DNA of 64,000 nucleotides from JBAZOY01 sp041648505 (GTDB lineage Bacteria > Desulfobacterota > Syntrophia > Syntrophales > CG2-30-49-12), in assembly GCA_041648505.1 (NCBI GenBank), contig JBAZOY010000001.1, forward strand, positions 62,001 to 126,000, read 5' to 3'. The translations under genes and the position numbers were made by a program. The notes under the pieces are model-generated. The model saw only the letters and a list, made by a program, of their open reading frames with translations, was not told where the DNA came from and searched no databases. The first letter of the stretch is position 1, and the number at the start of each line of letters is the position of its first letter. Below are positions 17,084 to 25,146 of the stretch, piece by piece.

Positions 17084-17938
17084 TTAATTTTCTTTTGCCA
17101 TGAACAGGGCAGTTAATGTATCGCCATCATCATTTTTGATAGTTACTCTCAGAATATTCTCCGGATCACCACTTACAATATCAGTTTCAACAGTGGATAC
17201 AAATTTAATGAATTTATTCTCGACGACATAATACTCATATGGTGGATTTGAGCCCTGACCATAATTATTCTTCTTATTATTTAAATCAGGTGTTCCAACT
17301 GTCTCTTTTAAGTATTGAAGAAGTCGTATCCACTGAAGACGAGGCGTACTCGTTCCTTCGGGAATTGAGCTGCCGCCAGTTTTAGGCCAGGCTGGTTCCG
17401 TGCTGCCACTTGTTCCACCTACTTTGCACCGATAAAAATGGCCGTTCGGACCTTTCTTGCCGTCAACTGCAATATAAGTGTCCGTAGGCATCACAATGTC
17501 ACCAACGGAATATTGCACGCCACTTTTCCACATTCCTGCTCTTGTAGTTATCCACCTCCATGGTTTTACATTCCATACAACGGTCCCATCACCAACTTTA
17601 TTATCATCTCTCCAGATTGGTTCAGACGTGCCACTTGTACCTGCGGTAATGCAAGTATAATAACGTCCATTCATGCTTATGGGTAGGACCTTGTCGCCAA
17701 CACTATAATTCGTTAAACTTTTCCACTTTGGGAATTGATTATAATCCGCAGTTATATTTGCCATGACTCTGTTCAGATTCGATGATGATCTCAACCATTT
17801 GATGGGATCGCTGCTCTTTACTAAAGAGGAGGATAAAAATGTGATCATCATCGCGCTGAAAATTGCCACGAAAAAGACCGTAATAATAATCTCTATAAGT
17901 GTAAATCCCGATTGTCTTATGCAATTTTTACGCTTCAT
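17084..17938 (-). CDS. PilV/GspI-like minor pilin with two carbohydrate-binding-like modules
   Basis: 284 residues. The prepilin leader ends at Gly before 'FTLIEIIITVFFVAIFSA'. Residues about 73-185 hold two copies of a module of the form W-K-S-x3-Y-S-V-G-D-x-V ... G-x-F/Y-Y-x-C ... G-T-S-G-x-x-E-P-x-W, resembling CBM5/12-type aromatic sugar-binding folds: 'WKSLTNYSVGDKVLP' and 'WKSGVQYSVGDIVMP'. A C-terminal beta domain follows. The gene overlaps fimT by 4 nt. An I-type subunit with sugar-binding-like modules, in one operon with a lectin-like K-type subunit, points to a pilus tip that binds polysaccharide. The module assignment is by pattern only. Confidence 0.72.
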   Translation of the reverse strand: MKRKNCIRQSGFTLIEIIITVFFVAIFSAMMITFLSSSLVKSSDPIKWLRSSSNLNRVMANITADYNQFPKWKSLTNYSVGDKVLPISMNGRYYTCITAGTSGTSEPIWRDDNKVGDGTVVWNVKPWRWITTRAGMWKSGVQYSVGDIVMPTDTYIAVDGKKGPNGHFYRCKVGGTSGSTEPAWPKTGGSSIPEGTSTPRLQWIRLLQYLKETVGTPDLNNKKNNYGQGSNPPYEYYVVENKFIKFVSTVETDIVSGDPENILRVTIKNDDGDTLTALFMAKEN

Positions 17939-18426
17939 GGGATAAAACCGGTATTTTTTGTAATGATAATTGTTTTCTTAATGCTCGACTGAGAGAGCTC
18001 GAGATTTACGTCGTTTGTTCCCGGCGATCCCCAATCATTAAATACCACCACTGTACCCACCCCTGAGGTTATATTGATTCCTTCCGGGAAGCTGTGTGTC
18101 TCAGAAGGGGGAGTTTCGCCGGGGAGATTAAATGCCACTCTTGTCCCTACATCATTACGCCTGTAGAGCGTATATGTTTTTGCGTCGGCTATTTCGAGTT
18201 CCCAGCGGGGATTATTATTTGGTTGTAAGGTATCGCCCATCGCCTTGATCTGTGCAAATCTCAGGTGCGATTTTATAATCCCTTCCTGCGCGATTAAATC
18301 CGCATCATTCGTCGAATACCTGTTGACGGCCACAGGGGTAAGAATGGCGAGCAGGATCAATACCACCACAATCTCGATCATGGTGAAGCCGCGCTGATTG
18401 ATATTACATTTGCAGAATCGTTTCAT
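17935..18426 (-). CDS. fimT: FimT/GspH-like minor pilin
   Basis: 163 residues; leader ending in 'QRG' before 'FTMIEIVVVLILLAILTPVA', then the GspH-type pattern 'HLRFAQIKAMGDT'. It is the first gene of the minor pilin operon and overlaps the next by 4 nt. No good ribosome site or promoter is visible. The truncated hicA gene lies just upstream in the same direction, so the operon may be read from the hicBA promoter or from an unrecognised one. Confidence 0.82.
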   Translation of the reverse strand: MKRFCKCNINQRGFTMIEIVVVLILLAILTPVAVNRYSTNDADLIAQEGIIKSHLRFAQIKAMGDTLQPNNNPRWELEIADAKTYTLYRRNDVGTRVAFNLPGETPPSETHSFPEGINITSGVGTVVVFNDWGSPGTNDVNLELSQSSIKKTIIITKNTGFIP

Positions 18427-18493
18427 GGTCCAGGAGGTAATTATTCTGTGACGGTTTCAGATTTTTTTCAAAATCCAGATAGCTCAGGCCGGA

Positions 18494-18667
18494 TTAGCGC
18501 AAGATTGAACCGAATGTTCCTGCGGGAATTACCTTCCGCGGATGAGGAACAATGACAAATCTGTTATTGGGGCGAACTTTTTTGTGGCTTCCGGTATGCC
18601 CGGTTTCTACAAATCCATGAGACAATAGAACTGAAATGATGTGTTCCGATGAATACCGTTCAGGCAT
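18494..18667 (-). CDS. hicA: HicA-type mRNA interferase toxin, C-terminus cut by a nonsense codon
   Basis: 57 residues with the HicA dsRBD-like fold: 'VLLSHGFVETGHTGSHKKV' carries the catalytic His (GSH), then 'VIVPHPRKVIPAGTFGSILR'. Family members continue 'RQAGL' plus a last helix. Here the codon after Arg is TAA (18496-18494), and in-frame translation beyond it reads Ser-Gly-Leu-Ser-Tyr-Leu-Asp-Phe-Glu-Lys-Asn-Leu, an obvious HicA end. A single CAA-to-TAA change explains it. The start overlaps the end of hicB by 8 nt. The toxin lacks its C-terminal helix and may be weakened or dead. Confidence 0.75.
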   Translation of the reverse strand: MPERYSSEHIISVLLSHGFVETGHTGSHKKVRPNNRFVIVPHPRKVIPAGTFGSILR

Positions 18668-18872
18668 TGATGAGGGCCTCGCCGACGATGGCGTCTTCAA
18701 CGGAATGATAGAGCTGCTCGGTGTCTTCATCGGCAAGATATAACGAAACCGCATCCTTCAGGTTTTCAACAGCATCGTCAACAGATGTTCCAAAGCCGGC
18801 GATATCTAAATTAAGGCACTGTGAAACACAATACTCCCCTTCACGGTAAACAACATATTTAAATGATTTCAT
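18660..18872 (-). CDS. hicB: HicB-family antitoxin
   Basis: 70 residues, the partial RNase H-like fold of HicB: 'FKYVVYREGEYCVSQCLNLD', 'GFGTSVDDAVENLKDAVSLY' and a short acidic tail. The usual C-terminal DNA-binding domain is absent, as in the short HicB class. It precedes hicA and overlaps it by 8 nt. The antitoxin is intact next to the shortened toxin. Confidence 0.85.
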   Translation of the reverse strand: MKSFKYVVYREGEYCVSQCLNLDIAGFGTSVDDAVENLKDAVSLYLADEDTEQLYHSVEDAIVGEALINA

Positions 18873-19302
18873 AATAGCATTCCCTTTTCATCTGATGACA
18901 GCAAACTTCCAAAGCAAAATTAATTAACATGCCCGTTAGATTATTTAAATTTCATAAGTTTGTCAAATTATTTGGAATGTAAATCCATAAATCATGTATC
19001 TTTCTTTTTGACATACTTACATTTTGAAAGAGATTGTTGCGATTTGCAAGGTTAATTATATCATGGATAAAAAATAAACCTTATCCTGCATTCGCAATGC
19101 TCCAAGCCGGATTATAATTCCCAATATCACCGCATGTTCAGAAATTATCTCCTTTTTTACTCGACACAGGCATTCCCCCTGAGGAACGTTTCGCCAAGGT
19201 ATAGCGCGTACCCCCATATTAAAAAGTAATAGTTGACCGCCTTCCGAAAGTTATGTTAAAAATAGATCGAAATTAAAGTCAACCATAATTGGGGGTGATT
19301 CA
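18873..19302. other. Intergenic region, nothing recognised
   Basis: 430 bp of A+T-rich sequence between the divergent hicBA and phd/relE-like pairs. It must hold both promoters. TTGACC near 19232 is a possible -35 for the right-hand pair; no repeat or RNA is apparent. Confidence 0.5.
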
Positions 19303-19557
19303 ATGAAAACACTGCCACTTTCAGAAGTGAAGATGAAGTTAAGCGCCCTTGTTGATTTTGTAACCACTTCTGATGAAGAGATCATGATCACAAAAAACGG
19401 GCGCCCCGCAGCAATATTAATCAGCCCGGATGAACACGAAAGCTGGAAGGAAACGCTTGCCGTACGCTCCGATACCATGCTTATGGATGAGATCCGGAAC
19501 GGCCTTATGCAATTGAAAGATAAAAAAGCGAAACTTTATACACTCGAAGAGCTGTAA
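19303..19557 (+). CDS. Phd/YefM-family antitoxin
   Basis: 84 residues. 'PLSEVKMKLSALVDFVTTSD' followed by 'IMITKNGRPAAILISPDEHE' is the Phd/YefM DNA-binding fold; the C-terminal helix would bind the toxin. GGGGG lies upstream of the ATG. The toxin ATG follows its stop codon immediately. Confidence 0.9.
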   Translation: MKTLPLSEVKMKLSALVDFVTTSDEEIMITKNGRPAAILISPDEHESWKETLAVRSDTMLMDEIRNGLMQLKDKKAKLYTLEEL

Positions 19558-19848
19558 ATGAGTGACATATACAGACTCAGGATACCCGACTGCATAGCGG
19601 CCACCATTCGTGGGATGCATCCACTGCTGAAAAAGAAGATAAAACGATCACTTCAATTTATCTTATCAGAACCGTTTTCAGGAAAAGCTCTAAAAGGCGA
19701 ACCGGCAGACTTAAGAAGCTACCGCATCAGCCGATTCAGGGTAATCTATAGAATATCGGGGAAAAAGATCGAAATTGTAGCCATAGGCCCACGGAGCCGC
19801 ATTTACGAAGAAACATACAGGGAAATCAGAAAAAGCAGACAAGATTGA
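19558..19848 (+). CDS. RelE/ParE-superfamily toxin
   Basis: 96 residues: 'LLKKKIKRSLQFILSEPFSG', then 'LRSYRISRFRVIYRI' and 'EIVAIGPRSRIYEET', the core strands of RelE-type ribosome-dependent ribonucleases. The frame is intact, in contrast to the RelE-like pseudogene at 14.4 kb. It follows the Phd-type antitoxin with no gap, so the two are co-translated. The final residues are basic. Confidence 0.9.
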   Translation: MSDIYRLRIPDCIAATIRGMHPLLKKKIKRSLQFILSEPFSGKALKGEPADLRSYRISRFRVIYRISGKKIEIVAIGPRSRIYEETYREIRKSRQD

Positions 19849-19896
19849 ATTTTTATCACCCTTCGTAACGGCACACCGGCAGGAGTGTTTCGTTAT

Positions 19897-21870
19897 TCAT
19901 TCCTGTAATAAATAATCGAAACTTACAGGATTCCGCCCGGCCGTAGAGATCACTTCGTCCATTCCCTTCAGGGATTTCGCTCTATTGGATTTTATCACTT
20001 CACGGTACTTTCCCATCTTCAGGGCCTCATCGAAGTACTCCATCGCATCCTTTTTTTCTCCCAGATAGTAGTGGGCAATGGCCAGGTTATTAAGCGCCTC
20101 CGAATTTTCAGGCAGCAGCGTAATGGCGGTTCTGAAAAACCATAAAGCTTCACTGTAATCACCTATCCAGATGAAATAGACGCCAAGATCATTGTAGCCC
20201 TTATGGTTAAGAAAATTCAAAACAAGGACGCTTCCAAACTGCCTGAGTGCCTCCCGGCCGTCGTTTGCCCTGAAAGCCGTAATCCCTGCCTTAAGGTGTG
20301 CGGATTCTTTTTTCATTGAATCCTCTTCCGGTTCGACCAGTTGTTCAATTCTGAATAACGGGTAGTATTTTTTAACTTTTAGAAGAGTAACGGCAAGGTT
20401 TCCCAGGGCCTTTCTATAATCTGGTCTGATCGTGATCGCCTCATGATAGAGAAATATTGCCTCAATCAAATCGTCCTTTACGATGCAATTAGCCAGGTTA
20501 TTACGCGCCCAGTAACTGCCGGGATTAACCTTTAAGGCATGGGTGTACAATTTAATCCCGTTCTCCCAGGTCTTCGCCTGAACGAAGGTTGTCAGCATAA
20601 GCATTACAAGGATAAGGAAAACAGGCAATAGATGAAAAAACCTTCTTTCCCGGCGGATAAATATCGCGACGGCCAAAGCCGGTCCCATCATGGAAAAGTA
20701 GAGATAGCGATCCGCAACCGTCGAGAACCGCTGAAACAAAAAAGGAACGATACCGGATACGGGAAGGAAACCCGCCAGAAATATGAGAAAACATGCCAGG
20801 TAAAGGGGGCATCTCCGCCGCAGACACCAGAGCGCAACAAGTAAGCCCAGGGAAACGGTCCAGGAGAGGTATCCCCACCATTGGCTAAGAACAAATTCCG
20901 GAGTGCGGGCATAATCAATACCCAGCGATGCGGGATAAAATAATTTACCCAGATAAAATGTTGCCGCATCGAAGGCAACAAAAGGTCTCAACCATACAGG
21001 CGATATGTATGGCAGCAACTCTGTGCTTTGTACGTGGATCGTAACAAGCATTGATAACAGTGAGAGGATAACCCAGGGGATAATGTTCCTCAAGTTGGCT
21101 TTATATTCTATCCGGAAAAAGAAGTGATTGATGATGACAAGAAAGAGGGGAACGACAACACTGACAGGTTTTGCCATGAGGGCAGGAAAGAAACAGGCCA
21201 GCGAAAGGCTGTAGTAGAGGTTTTTTAGCCGGTTGTCTTTAGCCTCCTCTGTTTTCAGGCGCTGATAGATCAGGTAAAGCTGAATGGAGAGGAGGGAAAA
21301 AAAACAGGCCAGCAGTGTTCTCAGCTCGGTAATATAAGCCACGGTTTCCACCTGGACGGGGTGGATGCCAAAAAGTAAAGCACCCAGGAAGGCGGAAAAC
21401 TTATCTTTAACCAGTGAAGATACGATCAGAAAGATGAGGACTGTGTTCAGCAGATGAAGGAAAATATTTATGAGGTGGAATACCCGTGCATGAACGAGAT
21501 ACTCACTGTCCTGGGGCAGATGGTGAGAAACAGAACTCCATAATACGGACCATACTGTATAGGTAAGAGGGATATAGAGTTTTAAAAAAGGTTTTTTCCA
21601 GTAATTCAGGATGTTTTCAACGCTACCCTCTTTTAGAGGTTCGTTTTCTGTGATGTTGGGCAGATCATCCCATACAAACGAACTGTTATTAAAGAGCGGG
21701 GCATACGAAAGAGATAAAAGGCAGACAATAATTAAGGTTGATATGGCAAAGCGGAAGGATGGCAAATAAAGCACCTGTTTTACGGAGACAAACCCTTGCC
21801 AGCTCTCCCAAGTGTGTCCCCCCCCCATCCACGCGGGGAGGGGCACAGAAGAAAGGATATTATCCGACAT
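19897..21870 (-). CDS. TMTC-like GT-C glycosyltransferase with C-terminal TPRs
   Basis: 657 residues. About ten membrane helices occupy residues 40-430. The first loop carries 'FVWDDLPNITENEP', the acidic motif region of PMT/TMTC-type GT-C enzymes that use lipid-linked sugars. Residues 440-640 are tetratricopeptide repeats ('NPGSYWARNNLANCI', 'ALNNLAIAHYYLGEKKDAME'). It starts 15 bp after the pilin gene stop, so it is probably in the pilin's sigma-54 operon and a good candidate to glycosylate pilin. A G9 run (plus-strand C9 at 21818-21826, codons 15-18) lies near the 5' end; slippage there would switch the gene off. No clear ribosome site precedes the ATG. Confidence 0.78.
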   Translation of the reverse strand: MSDNILSSVPLPAWMGGGHTWESWQGFVSVKQVLYLPSFRFAISTLIIVCLLSLSYAPLFNNSSFVWDDLPNITENEPLKEGSVENILNYWKKPFLKLYIPLTYTVWSVLWSSVSHHLPQDSEYLVHARVFHLINIFLHLLNTVLIFLIVSSLVKDKFSAFLGALLFGIHPVQVETVAYITELRTLLACFFSLLSIQLYLIYQRLKTEEAKDNRLKNLYYSLSLACFFPALMAKPVSVVVPLFLVIINHFFFRIEYKANLRNIIPWVILSLLSMLVTIHVQSTELLPYISPVWLRPFVAFDAATFYLGKLFYPASLGIDYARTPEFVLSQWWGYLSWTVSLGLLVALWCLRRRCPLYLACFLIFLAGFLPVSGIVPFLFQRFSTVADRYLYFSMMGPALAVAIFIRRERRFFHLLPVFLILVMLMLTTFVQAKTWENGIKLYTHALKVNPGSYWARNNLANCIVKDDLIEAIFLYHEAITIRPDYRKALGNLAVTLLKVKKYYPLFRIEQLVEPEEDSMKKESAHLKAGITAFRANDGREALRQFGSVLVLNFLNHKGYNDLGVYFIWIGDYSEALWFFRTAITLLPENSEALNNLAIAHYYLGEKKDAMEYFDEALKMGKYREVIKSNRAKSLKGMDEVISTAGRNPVSFDYLLQE

Positions 21871-21885
21871 TGAAGGGTCTTACTT

Positions 21886-22320
21886 TTATTCCGAAACGCT
21901 TACTGTCCAGAAGTAAGGCTCGTTGGTCGTGTCATCCGGTGCGACCCTGGTAAAGGTGACAGTCTTGCCTTTAAAGTCAAATCCAGTAGCGCTCACAATA
22001 GAAAGATTGCTGTTCCAGTCTTCTCCCAGTTTTGTATCCGGCCCGGATACGGTGTCACCATTTCCTGCGGTTAAACTTAAGCCCGGCGCCGGATAGGCGC
22101 CGAGGCCATCCTTCAATTTCCACTCCGCGAGTTTCAATCTTTCCCGGGCACAAAGTTCCGACTTAGCGCCGCCTGACGATTTCTCTATTGCATCCTTGCG
22201 CATATCGAGATACTTCGGAATCGCTACCGCCGCCAGAATACCGAGGATAACAAGCACGGCAATAATCTCAATGAGGGTAAAACCTTCTTCATTTTTCATG
22301 ATCTTTCTTGTTTTAATCAT
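21886..22320 (-). CDS. pilA: Type IV pilin (candidate major subunit)
   Basis: 144 residues. The leader ends at Gly before 'FTLIEIIAVLVILGILAAVA', a textbook type IVa pilin helix with Glu5, and the mature protein is about 131 residues. The globular part is small with a beta-rich C-terminus. GGGAGG lies 6 nt before the ATG and a sigma-54 promoter 51-65 bp upstream. The neighbours are the sigma-54 activator upstream and a glycosyltransferase downstream. It is the best candidate for the main filament subunit, although two GspG-like pilins at 36-37 kb compete for that role. Confidence 0.85.
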   Translation of the reverse strand: MIKTRKIMKNEEGFTLIEIIAVLVILGILAAVAIPKYLDMRKDAIEKSSGGAKSELCARERLKLAEWKLKDGLGAYPAPGLSLTAGNGDTVSGPDTKLGEDWNSNLSIVSATGFDFKGKTVTFTRVAPDDTTNEPYFWTVSVSE

Positions 22321-22370
22321 TTTAAACCTCCCTGAAACGATTTTCTTTTCGTTTTTTACTCTAATCTACC

Positions 22371-22385
22371 GCATCTTGCATGCCA
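22371..22385 (-). promoter_or_regulatory. Sigma-54 promoter of the pilin gene
   Basis: Read on the minus strand: TGGCATG-CAAG-ATGC, with the invariant GG and GC separated by exactly 10 nt. The predicted start is near 22359, giving a leader of about 40 nt. The adjacent upstream gene encodes a sigma-54 activator. Confidence 0.8.
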
Positions 22386-22510
22386 TACATTAAAGCTAAG
22401 GGGACACGGACCACGGAATATATCCCCGTAAAAACATAAGTATCTGTTAATATTTGATATTTATTTTATAAAAATCTTACTTTGCGATAAAGGACCCGAC
22501 CTCTGGTAAA

Positions 22511-22535
22511 GTACGAAGAGCCAGGTTCTTCGTAC
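22511..22535 (-). terminator. Hairpin after the sigma-54 activator gene
   Basis: Perfect 9-bp inverted repeat GTACGAAGA / TCTTCGTAC with a 7-nt loop, 8 bp past the stop of the activator gene. Only a short T-stretch follows, so it is a weak terminator or an activator-binding palindrome 126-165 bp upstream of the pilin promoter. Confidence 0.45.
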
Positions 22536-22543
22536 AATGATGG

Positions 22544-23887
22544 TTAATCTACATTTTTTGTAGCTGTTTGTTTGAAAGGATCGGTGTCTATCCCGTATTT
22601 TTTGATCCGGTGCCAGAGACTGCGCTGGTTGATGCCGAGAACTTCGGCAGCCCTTGCCTGAACTCCCGCGGTACGGTTCAGGGCTTCGATGATCAGGCCT
22701 TTTTCAACCTCCTCCAAACGTTCATCAATTGTCGTGGAATCGGGGAAACCTTCGGAGACCTGGCCGCTCATTGGGCCTATAATATTTGCCGGCAGATGCG
22801 ACGGCTCGATGAGGCCGTCTTCAGTAAGGACGGCTGACCTTTCTATGGTATTTTGAAGCTCCCTGATGTTACCCGGCCACGAATACCCGGTAATTACCTG
22901 AAGGGCCGGTGGAGATAGTCTGACCGATTCAGATTTTTTTTCGAGAAAATGTTCTACCAGATAGGGAATATCTTCCCGGCGCTCCCTTAAAGGCGGCAGG
23001 TAGATGGAAAAAACATTGATTCGGTAATACAGGTCTTCCCGAAATAGTCCTTCTTTGACCATCTGGGGAAGGTTCTTGTTCGTCGCCGCGATAAAACGGA
23101 TATTTACTTTGATTGTCCGGGTTCCCCCCACCCGTTCAAACTCTTTTTCCTGCAAGACGCGCAGTATCTTTGCCTGCGTTGTAAGAGGCATGTCACCGAT
23201 TTCATCTAAAAAAACGGTGCCGCCGTTGGCGGCCTCAAATTTGCCGATTTTTTGAGAGATTGCACCGGTAAATGCCCCCTTTTCATAGCCGAACAGTTCA
23301 CTCTCAAGGAGATTTTCCGGGATTGCCACGCAATTAATTTTGACAAATGGTTTTCCGCGGCGCAGGCTGTATTCGTAAATACTTGTTGCCACAAGCTCCT
23401 TCCCTGTTCCGCTTTCCCCCGATATGAGAACGGTCGAGTCCGTCGGCGCAACCTTCAGTATCTGCGTGAATATACCTCTCATAACCTTGCTCTGACCGAT
23501 AATACCCGGGAAAAGTTCCTTTGCCTCAACCTTACTCAGAATATTTGTGACCTCAATAAATACATCGGAGAAGTGCTCCAGCGTATCTTTTGCCTGTTTT
23601 TCTTTTTCCCGTGGTTTCGGAAAGACCGGCAGGCTTTCCGCCTTTTTTATAAATTTCGTAACCGGTCTCAGCATAATCCACGTAATTATCAGGCCAACAA
23701 TAAAAGTCAGGAACGCAACGGCAATCTCCCACACCATAAATGGCCAGACTTTAACATTTGCAACTCCCCCACTTAGCAGACGGGCAGTAATAATAACCCA
23801 TAAAAGGGACAGACCGCTGAAAGTGAAGGGAACCAGAAAATACAAGCTGACAGGAAAATATTGTTTTCTTATTTTCTTCATTCTCAT
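22544..23887 (-). CDS. Membrane-anchored sigma-54 activator (NtrC/PilR family)
   Basis: 447 residues. Two membrane helices (about 15-37 and 48-70) replace the usual receiver domain. The AAA+ domain follows: Walker A 'GESGTGKE', the sigma-54-contacting 'GAFTGA' loop, Walker B 'GTVFLDEIGD' and 'FREDLYYRINVF'. The C-terminus is a Fis-type HTH ('ARAAEVLGINQRSLWHRIKK'). Without a REC domain it cannot be driven by a kinase in the standard way and may respond to membrane or pilin status. Its start overlaps the pilC stop by 1 nt. Two sigma-54 promoters in the window precede pilin genes, its likely targets. Confidence 0.9.
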   Translation of the reverse strand: MRMKKIRKQYFPVSLYFLVPFTFSGLSLLWVIITARLLSGGVANVKVWPFMVWEIAVAFLTFIVGLIITWIMLRPVTKFIKKAESLPVFPKPREKEKQAKDTLEHFSDVFIEVTNILSKVEAKELFPGIIGQSKVMRGIFTQILKVAPTDSTVLISGESGTGKELVATSIYEYSLRRGKPFVKINCVAIPENLLESELFGYEKGAFTGAISQKIGKFEAANGGTVFLDEIGDMPLTTQAKILRVLQEKEFERVGGTRTIKVNIRFIAATNKNLPQMVKEGLFREDLYYRINVFSIYLPPLRERREDIPYLVEHFLEKKSESVRLSPPALQVITGYSWPGNIRELQNTIERSAVLTEDGLIEPSHLPANIIGPMSGQVSEGFPDSTTIDERLEEVEKGLIIEALNRTAGVQARAAEVLGINQRSLWHRIKKYGIDTDPFKQTATKNVD

Positions 23888-25116
23888 TATTTAGCCATTT
23901 GGGTCAGGTTCCACATGGGTAAAAATATTGCCAGTGCAAAAAACCCTACTACGGCAGCTAAAGCAACTATCAAAACGGGGCCGATGAGATCTGAAAGTCT
24001 CTTTACCGTATAGCTCACCTCATCGTCGTAATGCTCTGTCACCTGAAGCAACATCTCTTCAATATTCCCTGTTTCTTCCCCAATGGCAACCATGTCTACA
24101 ACCATGGGGGTAAAGTACTTGGAGGAACCGAGGGGAACGGCTATACCGCGTCCTTCTTTTATCTGTTCCCGGATCCCGTCGAATTCACGCGCAATGGCCT
24201 TATTACCGATGATACTGGACAAGACCGTCATCGCGTTAATGACAGGGGTACCGCTGGAATATAACATGCCGAATATACTGGCAAAACGGGACATAGCCGC
24301 CTTTATGAACAGGGGGCCTAAAAAGGGAATGCGGAGGATTAAAGAATCTTTTATGTATTCTCCCTGTTCTGTTTTGAAAAAGCTTTTTAACCCCACGATC
24401 AACGCAATTAAACCAAAGATAAGCAGGTGCCAGTAATGGAATAAAAACTGATAGAGCATTATGGCGATCTGAGTCGGAATAGGAAGGGTAAGGCCGGACT
24501 TGGAAAACATCGACGCAAATTTTGGCACGACAAAGGTAAGCAGAACAAAAAAAGCAATGGTTAAAGTGATGCAGACGACCATAGGATATTGCAGGGCGGA
24601 TTTGATATCGGACTTAATCTTTCCTTCATGTTCAATAATATATATAAGACGGTCAAGCGCCTCCGGGACAGTGCCGCTCATCTCTCCCGCTTTGATCATG
24701 CTGCGATAGAGCGGTGAGAATATGGTCCCATGCCTGTTCATGGCCGCAGACAGCCCTGATCCGCTTTTGATATCCTGGGAAATTACAGAGATGGCGGCTT
24801 TTAGGGTACGATCCTCTGTCTGGGCCTCCAGGACCTGAAAAGACCTTACCAGGGGCACTCCTGCTTTGAACAGAGAGCGGAACTGTTTTGTAAAGATAAT
24901 TAAATCGGTTATCCCTACAGGGCTTAGTTTCTGATTGAGTCTCTGCCACCATCCGGCTTGTGAAGCCGCCCCCACTGTTTTTTTCTCCGTCACCTTAGAG
25001 GGGATATATCCCCTGTCGGCAAGCATACCCGCCGCTATCTCGGCGGATTCAGCCTCTATGTCGCCGGTGATAAAACCTCCCTGTTCGTTTATGGCTTTGT
25101 AAAAATAGTTAGGCAT
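23887..25116 (-). CDS. pilC: Type IV pilus inner-membrane platform protein PilC
   Basis: 409 residues with the GspF/PilC layout: an N-terminal cytoplasmic start ('NYFYKAINEQGG'), two T2SSF helical domains ('FRSLFKAGVPLVRSFQVL' and 'FGMLYSSGTPVINAMTVL') and three membrane helices near 170, 225 and 380. It transmits the PilB stroke to the growing pilus. It lies 30 bp downstream of pilB and 1 nt overlaps the activator gene. Confidence 0.95.
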   Translation of the reverse strand: MPNYFYKAINEQGGFITGDIEAESAEIAAGMLADRGYIPSKVTEKKTVGAASQAGWWQRLNQKLSPVGITDLIIFTKQFRSLFKAGVPLVRSFQVLEAQTEDRTLKAAISVISQDIKSGSGLSAAMNRHGTIFSPLYRSMIKAGEMSGTVPEALDRLIYIIEHEGKIKSDIKSALQYPMVVCITLTIAFFVLLTFVVPKFASMFSKSGLTLPIPTQIAIMLYQFLFHYWHLLIFGLIALIVGLKSFFKTEQGEYIKDSLILRIPFLGPLFIKAAMSRFASIFGMLYSSGTPVINAMTVLSSIIGNKAIAREFDGIREQIKEGRGIAVPLGSSKYFTPMVVDMVAIGEETGNIEEMLLQVTEHYDDEVSYTVKRLSDLIGPVLIVALAAVVGFFALAIFLPMWNLTQMAK

Positions 25117-25146
25117 AATTAACGTCCCTGCTCCCTGACCGCTCTT

